Shown here: positions 60,004 through 64,000 of the stretch, one piece after another
Position numbering within the stretch: position 1 is the first letter of the stretch
Layout of the letters: each line of letters opens with the position of its first letter
Origin: CAWAHD01 sp963781785
GTDB lineage: Bacteria; Planctomycetota; Planctomycetia; Isosphaerales; Isosphaeraceae
Reading direction: 5' to 3'
Length of the DNA stretch: 64,000 nucleotides
Assembly: GCA_963781785.1 (NCBI GenBank)
Contig: CAWAHD010000005.1
Location: forward strand, 248,001 to 312,000
Notes under the pieces: model-generated
The model's database searches: none
The model's input: only the letters and a program-made list of their open reading frames with translations
What the model was told of the DNA's origin: nothing
Translations under genes and position numbers: made by a program

Positions 60004-60719
60004 CCCGTGCACCCGGCCGGCGTCAACAGCCCGGACCGCGCGAGAGCCTTTTCGAACACACGCCGATAGTGCTCGAGCCGGTAAGCGGCGTTGTCGAGTG
60101 CACCGCCGAAGGCTCTCGACTCGTCCAGGTATATCAAGGGAACGGGGACTTCCACAATCGTCATCTTGTGCGCAACGGCCTGCACCCAGACCTCCAGCGG
60201 CATGGCGTAGCCGTTGTCGGTGATGTCGAATTGCTGGAGCGCCGCCTTGCGATAAGCCTTGAAGCCGCAAAACGCGTCGGTCAGGCTGAGCCCCAGGCAC
60301 TCGTTCAGCCACCGGGTCACTTCCCGGTTGATCCGCCGCCGGTCTTCCGGGGGCTGTTGGCCCGGGTCGAAGACGCGCAGGTACCGGCTGCCCGAGACGA
60401 TGTCGGCCTTCTGGAGGCCCGAGGCCAGCTCGGGAATCCGCTTCGGCTCGTGCTGCCCGTCGCAGTCGAGTGTGACCAGGCCGTCGTAGCTTCCCCGAGT
60501 GGCCGCCTCGAACGCAGTGCGCAAGCTCGCTCCGTATCCCTCGTTGCGTGCGTGCCGGATCACTCTCACGCCCGGGAAGCTCCCAAGGAGCGCCGCGGTG
60601 CCGTCGGTCGAACCGTCATCGACGACCAGCACCTCGGCGGCGTGCTTGAGTACTTCGGTCAGCACGCTGACCAGGCTCGATTCCTCGTTGTATACCGGAA
60701 TGGCGGTCAAGACACGCAT
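60000..60719 (-). CDS. Family 2 glycosyltransferase (polyprenyl-phosphate type)
   Basis: 239 residues, soluble. The GT-A fold opens MRVLTAIPVYNEESSLVSVL, then VLVVDDGSTDGT (nucleotide site), HARNEGYGASLRTAFEA and the metal-binding VTLDCDGQHEP, as in dolichol- or undecaprenyl-phosphate sugar transferases. DAFCGFKAYRKAAL follows. It lacks the C-terminal membrane helices of DPMS-type fusions, so it would act at the membrane surface. It overlaps the BshC-like gene by 4 bp and is therefore translationally coupled to it. Confidence 0.88.
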   Translation of the reverse strand: MRVLTAIPVYNEESSLVSVLTEVLKHAAEVLVVDDGSTDGTAALLGSFPGVRVIRHARNEGYGASLRTAFEAATRGSYDGLVTLDCDGQHEPKRIPELASGLQKADIVSGSRYLRVFDPGQQPPEDRRRINREVTRWLNECLGLSLTDAFCGFKAYRKAALQQFDITDNGYAMPLEVWVQAVAHKMTIVEVPVPLIYLDESRAFGGALDNAAYRLEHYRRVFEKALARSGLLTPAGCTG

Positions 60720-60942
60720 GGGCGAGCCGGCCAGATCGATAAAGGTGGGAGATATCGAGACTTTCGCATTCTAAGTCAGGCGGTGCGAAAGTCAACGAGT
60801 CGCAACCGCCGACACCCGCCGCCTTGCCAGCCCCCCCTTGACCGGTTCGCGGGCGGGTACCTAGCATGAAGACTGGCCGCGTGTTGCGGCCATACTTGCG
60901 AGTTATCTATTCTCTCATCACGATCCTAATCGGCTGACACTG

Positions 60943-63900
60943 ATGACCGAACCTGAAACAACACAACCTATTCCAGAGACTGACCATCCCGATTCCAGCA
61001 CGACCGCGACGGCGCTCGAGCCGGGAACGGTCGCCCAGGAAGAGGCCGAGACTCCACCGGAGCCCTGGACGCCAGAGCGCGCGAGCGAATGGAACGCCTA
61101 CTACGACGTGTACGTCATGTGGGCCGCTCTTCTCCTTGCGTTCATGGTCTCATGCAATTATGTGACGGACTCCCAATTCTGGCTTCATCTCAAGACCGGC
61201 GAGTTGATCGGGCAGCGGGCGGCTCCCGTTATGGCGGACACCTTCTCATACACGGAGGATGGGAAGCCCTGGATCGACGTGCCCTGGTTGTTCCAGTGGG
61301 CGCAGGCGGCGGTCTACAAGCTCGTGATCGGCCTGGTTCCGGTCAACCAGACGGACCCGACGGCAAATCGAGCCGGAGCTGAACAGATCGCCGTCGGCAC
61401 GCTGGTGGGGTTGAGCGCGCTACTGCGATTGATCACGGCGTGGCTGTTACTCAAGGTCCGCCACCGCGGGCCGGGGCTCTGGTGGTCGGCCTTGTGCGTG
61501 ACGGTGGCCTTGGGGGTGGTGTTTCATCCGCTTCTGGGCATCGTGACGGGCGGGATCGCGCTCCCCGGGTCTGCGGCGCCGTCGACCTGGGGCCTTTTGC
61601 TCTTGGCCTTCGAGCTGCTGATCCTGTTCCGCGCGTTCTTCCGCGGTTGGCCGGGCGGGCTCTGGTGGTTGGTTCCGGCGCTCGTGCTCTGGGCGAATCT
61701 CGATGAATCGTTCCTCACGGGCCTTCTGGTCCTGGCCGCGGCGGTCGCCGGCGGTTTGCTGGACCGGTTCACGGCAACCGGGGCTGCCGCGGTCGATGAA
61801 AGTGTTGGTCAGGCGAAGCCGTCCGACGGCGCCATCGTCGAGGAACGGTTGAGGCCGGTGGGCCCAGCCACGGCCCTGCTGGTTCTCGCCGGCTGCGTGC
61901 TGGGTTGCCTGGCAAACCCTTTCACCTACCGAGCATACGAGGCCGCGCTCTCTCCCTATATGCATTTCTTTCGACCGGCCAGCTCCGTGACGACGATCGA
62001 TCAGCTCTCGTTCTTCTCGAGCGATTTCCGCAAGCAGTTGGGCGGCGATGATTGGGCCTGGATCATGGTGTACTTCCTCGCCTTAGCCGGCGTGGGTGTG
62101 ACGTCGTTCGTCGTCAATTTCCGCCGATTCTCGTGGTGCAGGTTCTTGCCATTCGCCGTCATCTCCCTGGTCTGGGCGCTTCTGATGAAGACCAACGCCG
62201 CCTTTGCTCTCGTCTTGGTGGCGGTGGTCGCCCCCAACGGCCAGGAGTGGTACCACGACCGGTTCGGGACCGGCGGAAGGCTGGGAGCGGGCTGGTCGTT
62301 CTGGTCCACCGGCGGGCGACTGGTGACGCTCGGTTTGATCTTCGCCATCATGAGCAAGGACATCACCGGCTGGCGGAACACGCTGCCCGAGTACCAGTTC
62401 GGCCTGGGATTCCACGCCGACGATTTCCCGCTGGCGGCCGCTGAATTCCTCGATCACCACAGCGAAATCAAGGGAAAGATCTTCAACACCTCGATTCACC
62501 AGGGCAACATCCTGATCTGGAAGGCTGCTCCCAAGCGGAAGACATATATTGACGGCCGCACGCGGCTGTTCCCGCAAGAGCTGATGCAAGAGTGGCACGC
62601 CGTCCGAAATGCCCTGAGCAAGGACGATGTCGCCACCTGGAAACCCATCCTCGATCGGTACGGGATCACCACCGTGATGATCGAGCCGGCGCCCGGGGAG
62701 GCCCCGATCACGTACCGCCGGTTGATGCAGAGCCCGAACTGGATTCCCTTCTACGATGACGGCCGGATCGTGATGTTTGGCCGGGCGGACGCGACCGGCT
62801 CCGATCTCGCATTCTTCAAGGCCAACAAGCTTGACGCCGAGCACCTCGCTTTTTTTGTCAGTCATCCTGTCGTTGCTGCCGAGCGGCCCCCGACCGCCAC
62901 CACTTGGATCGACGGCGTGTTCCAGAACCGCACGTTCAGCCGGCCTCATTCTCGCACCGAAGCCGCTCGGCGCTGGCTCGAGGGAATGGATGCCGATCAA
63001 TTGGCAGGAGCACCCGACGCATTCCCGCTCCCCAATCCCGCCCGATGTCTCTTGGCGATTCAGGAAGCGCGGACCGCGCTGGCACTGAGTCCCGACGACT
63101 GGATCGCTTTCCGGCGCCTGAAGGATGCGTACCGATTCCTGATGGTCCAGGAGGCGGCCATGCTGGCCGGGATTCCGATCACGCCCGAGAACCGGGCTCG
63201 GATCGTTGCCGTGCAGCCCGATCTGAGCCAATTGATGACCCGGTTCCAGGAGCGCGCGACCGCGCTCAACTACGCGATCCTCACGACCCCTCCGCCCCGG
63301 AGCTCGGCAGCCCGCCAGGACCTGGCGGGGCTCAATCTCGAGTTATTCCAGCTCTATTCCTTCGCCAATGCGCGCGACCTGGCCCGCGACCGCTTGAAGG
63401 TCGTGCTCGACCAGTGCCAGCCCGAGGACTTCTCCGCGGAAATGGAAGCGCAGCTCCGGCAACAGCTCGCCGCGCTCGAAGACGAGGGCAAGAAGCTCGA
63501 GGAACGGCTGGAGGACCTGGCTATCGAGCGGTCGGCCGGGCCCGTCGATCAGGCCAGTTTCGCGCTCTCTCAGGGAGGCACGGGCTGGGCGATCGCCCAG
63601 CTCGTCGACGCCTTGAGCAGCAACATGACTCCGGCCATCGTGAAGCCCCGTCTGATCGACCTCTACTGTAACACCGGTCAGCCCGACAAGGCGCAGGACC
63701 TGATGATCGATACCAGCATTGACGACCCCAACCTGGGCGCCGAGCCCGGGTCCGGGGCGCTGCGCCAGGGTCGAGTGTATTTCCTCCTGGGCAACTACCT
63801 GTCCGCCGCCACGCTCTGGCAAGAACGCGCGATTCCCCGTGTTCGCTTCGAACGCGCCAACCGGGTCCTCTCCGGCGGCCGCGACTTCCTGCGCGGCGAA

Positions 63901-64000
63901 GCCGCTCCCGCGACCAATACGTATCTGTCGATTCCTGCTTCTCTCCAGCAGCAGGCAACGTGGGCTTATGAACTCGCGATGTGCGAGCTTGAAGGCGGCA
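60943..64000 (+). CDS. Large polytopic membrane protein, GT-C-like, C-terminus beyond window
   Basis: Open from ATG 60943 (MTEPETTQPIPETDHPDSST) to the window end, 1,019 codons. An acidic Pro/Thr-rich cytoplasmic head of about 55 residues is followed by DVYVMWAALLLAFMVSCNYV and TDSQFWLHLKTGELIGQRAA then DTFSYTEDGKPWIDVPWLFQ. This D-x-x-x-W-x-H-L-x-TG pattern is one I associate with uncharacterised PMT-like (GT-C) membrane proteins of planctomycetes. About ten more helices extend to residue 480, and the rest is soluble and helical, TPR-like towards the end (YCNTGQPDKAQDLM, VYFLLGNYLSAATLWQERA). A glycosyltransferase role is possible but unproven. Confidence 0.75.
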   Translation, partial: MTEPETTQPIPETDHPDSSTTATALEPGTVAQEEAETPPEPWTPERASEWNAYYDVYVMWAALLLAFMVSCNYVTDSQFWLHLKTGELIGQRAAPVMADTFSYTEDGKPWIDVPWLFQWAQAAVYKLVIGLVPVNQTDPTANRAGAEQIAVGTLVGLSALLRLITAWLLLKVRHRGPGLWWSALCVTVALGVVFHPLLGIVTGGIALPGSAAPSTWGLLLLAFELLILFRAFFRGWPGGLWWLVPALVLWANLDESFLTGLLVLAAAVAGGLLDRFTATGAAAVDESVGQAKPSDGAIVEERLRPVGPATALLVLAGCVLGCLANPFTYRAYEAALSPYMHFFRPASSVTTIDQLSFFSSDFRKQLGGDDWAWIMVYFLALAGVGVTSFVVNFRRFSWCRFLPFAVISLVWALLMKTNAAFALVLVAVVAPNGQEWYHDRFGTGGRLGAGWSFWSTGGRLVTLGLIFAIMSKDITGWRNTLPEYQFGLGFHADDFPLAAAEFLDHHSEIKGKIFNTSIHQGNILIWKAAPKRKTYIDGRTRLFPQELMQEWHAVRNALSKDDVATWKPILDRYGITTVMIEPAPGEAPITYRRLMQSPNWIPFYDDGRIVMFGRADATGSDLAFFKANKLDAEHLAFFVSHPVVAAERPPTATTWIDGVFQNRTFSRPHSRTEAARRWLEGMDADQLAGAPDAFPLPNPARCLLAIQEARTALALSPDDWIAFRRLKDAYRFLMVQEAAMLAGIPITPENRARIVAVQPDLSQLMTRFQERATALNYAILTTPPPRSSAARQDLAGLNLELFQLYSFANARDLARDRLKVVLDQCQPEDFSAEMEAQLRQQLAALEDEGKKLEERLEDLAIERSAGPVDQASFALSQGGTGWAIAQLVDALSSNMTPAIVKPRLIDLYCNTGQPDKAQDLMIDTSIDDPNLGAEPGSGALRQGRVYFLLGNYLSAATLWQERAIPRVRFERANRVLSGGRDFLRGEAAPATNTYLSIPASLQQQATWAYELAMCELEGG

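Overview
The window looks like a GC-rich chromosome segment from a planctomycete, probably near the Isosphaeraceae. That placement rests on gene content only: two Tat-exported Gfo/Idh/MocA oxidoreductases, paired FG-GAP/ASPIC-UnbV propeller proteins, giant TPR proteins (one with a DUF1581/DUF1583-like tail), a DUF4058-like protein, a protein of the 'STGP..KHG' N-terminus type, a MoxR/DUF58/VWA cluster, and many dispersed palindromic repeats. No rRNA, tRNA or CRISPR array was seen.

Layout. 1-2663 (-): aldehyde dehydrogenase and a GH15 glycosidase cut by the window edge. 2731-6013: an IS630-family element split by an IS1634-like element, with both target duplications readable. 6139-6957 (+): arylamine N-acetyltransferase. 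6960-31318 (-): one co-directional block of two giant secreted TPR proteins (about 2,300 and about 4,190 residues) followed by two tandem seven-bladed propeller proteins. 31445-31851: a 12-unit array of a 31-bp hairpin repeat. 32082-35103: uncharacterised genes. 35309-44118 (+): MoxR ATPase, DUF58 protein, two VWA membrane proteins and a coiled-coil membrane protein. 44823-53194: GT39-like membrane protein, oxidoreductase, pyrG, nagA and two tandem coiled-coil membrane proteins. 53565-60719: oxidoreductase (-), zinc-ribbon membrane protein (+), GNAT acetyltransferase, BshC-like protein and GT2 glycosyltransferase (all -). 60943-end (+): a large polytopic membrane protein, incomplete.

Two themes cut across the annotation. 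First, at least five families of palindromic repeats fill the intergenic gaps. They often share one plan: a hairpin unit, a short variable interior, then one or more inverted copies. Some lie in frame inside coding sequence, notably in the larger TPR gene. Second, about fifteen single-base frame breaks interrupt otherwise well-conserved genes, including essential pyrG. Most lie at short G/C runs and are repaired by one base, so base-calling error is more likely than mass pseudogenisation. Such genes are annotated here as single CDSs with the break noted.

How genes may work together. The 7-31 kb block reads as an envelope or secreted module in which TPR scaffolds and calcium-loop propellers are made together. 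The MoxR/DUF58/VWA block resembles known chaperone-type MoxR-VWA loci. The remaining genes are ordinary metabolism (pyrG, nagA, ALDH, GH15) and glycan or lipid transfer (GT2, GT39-like).
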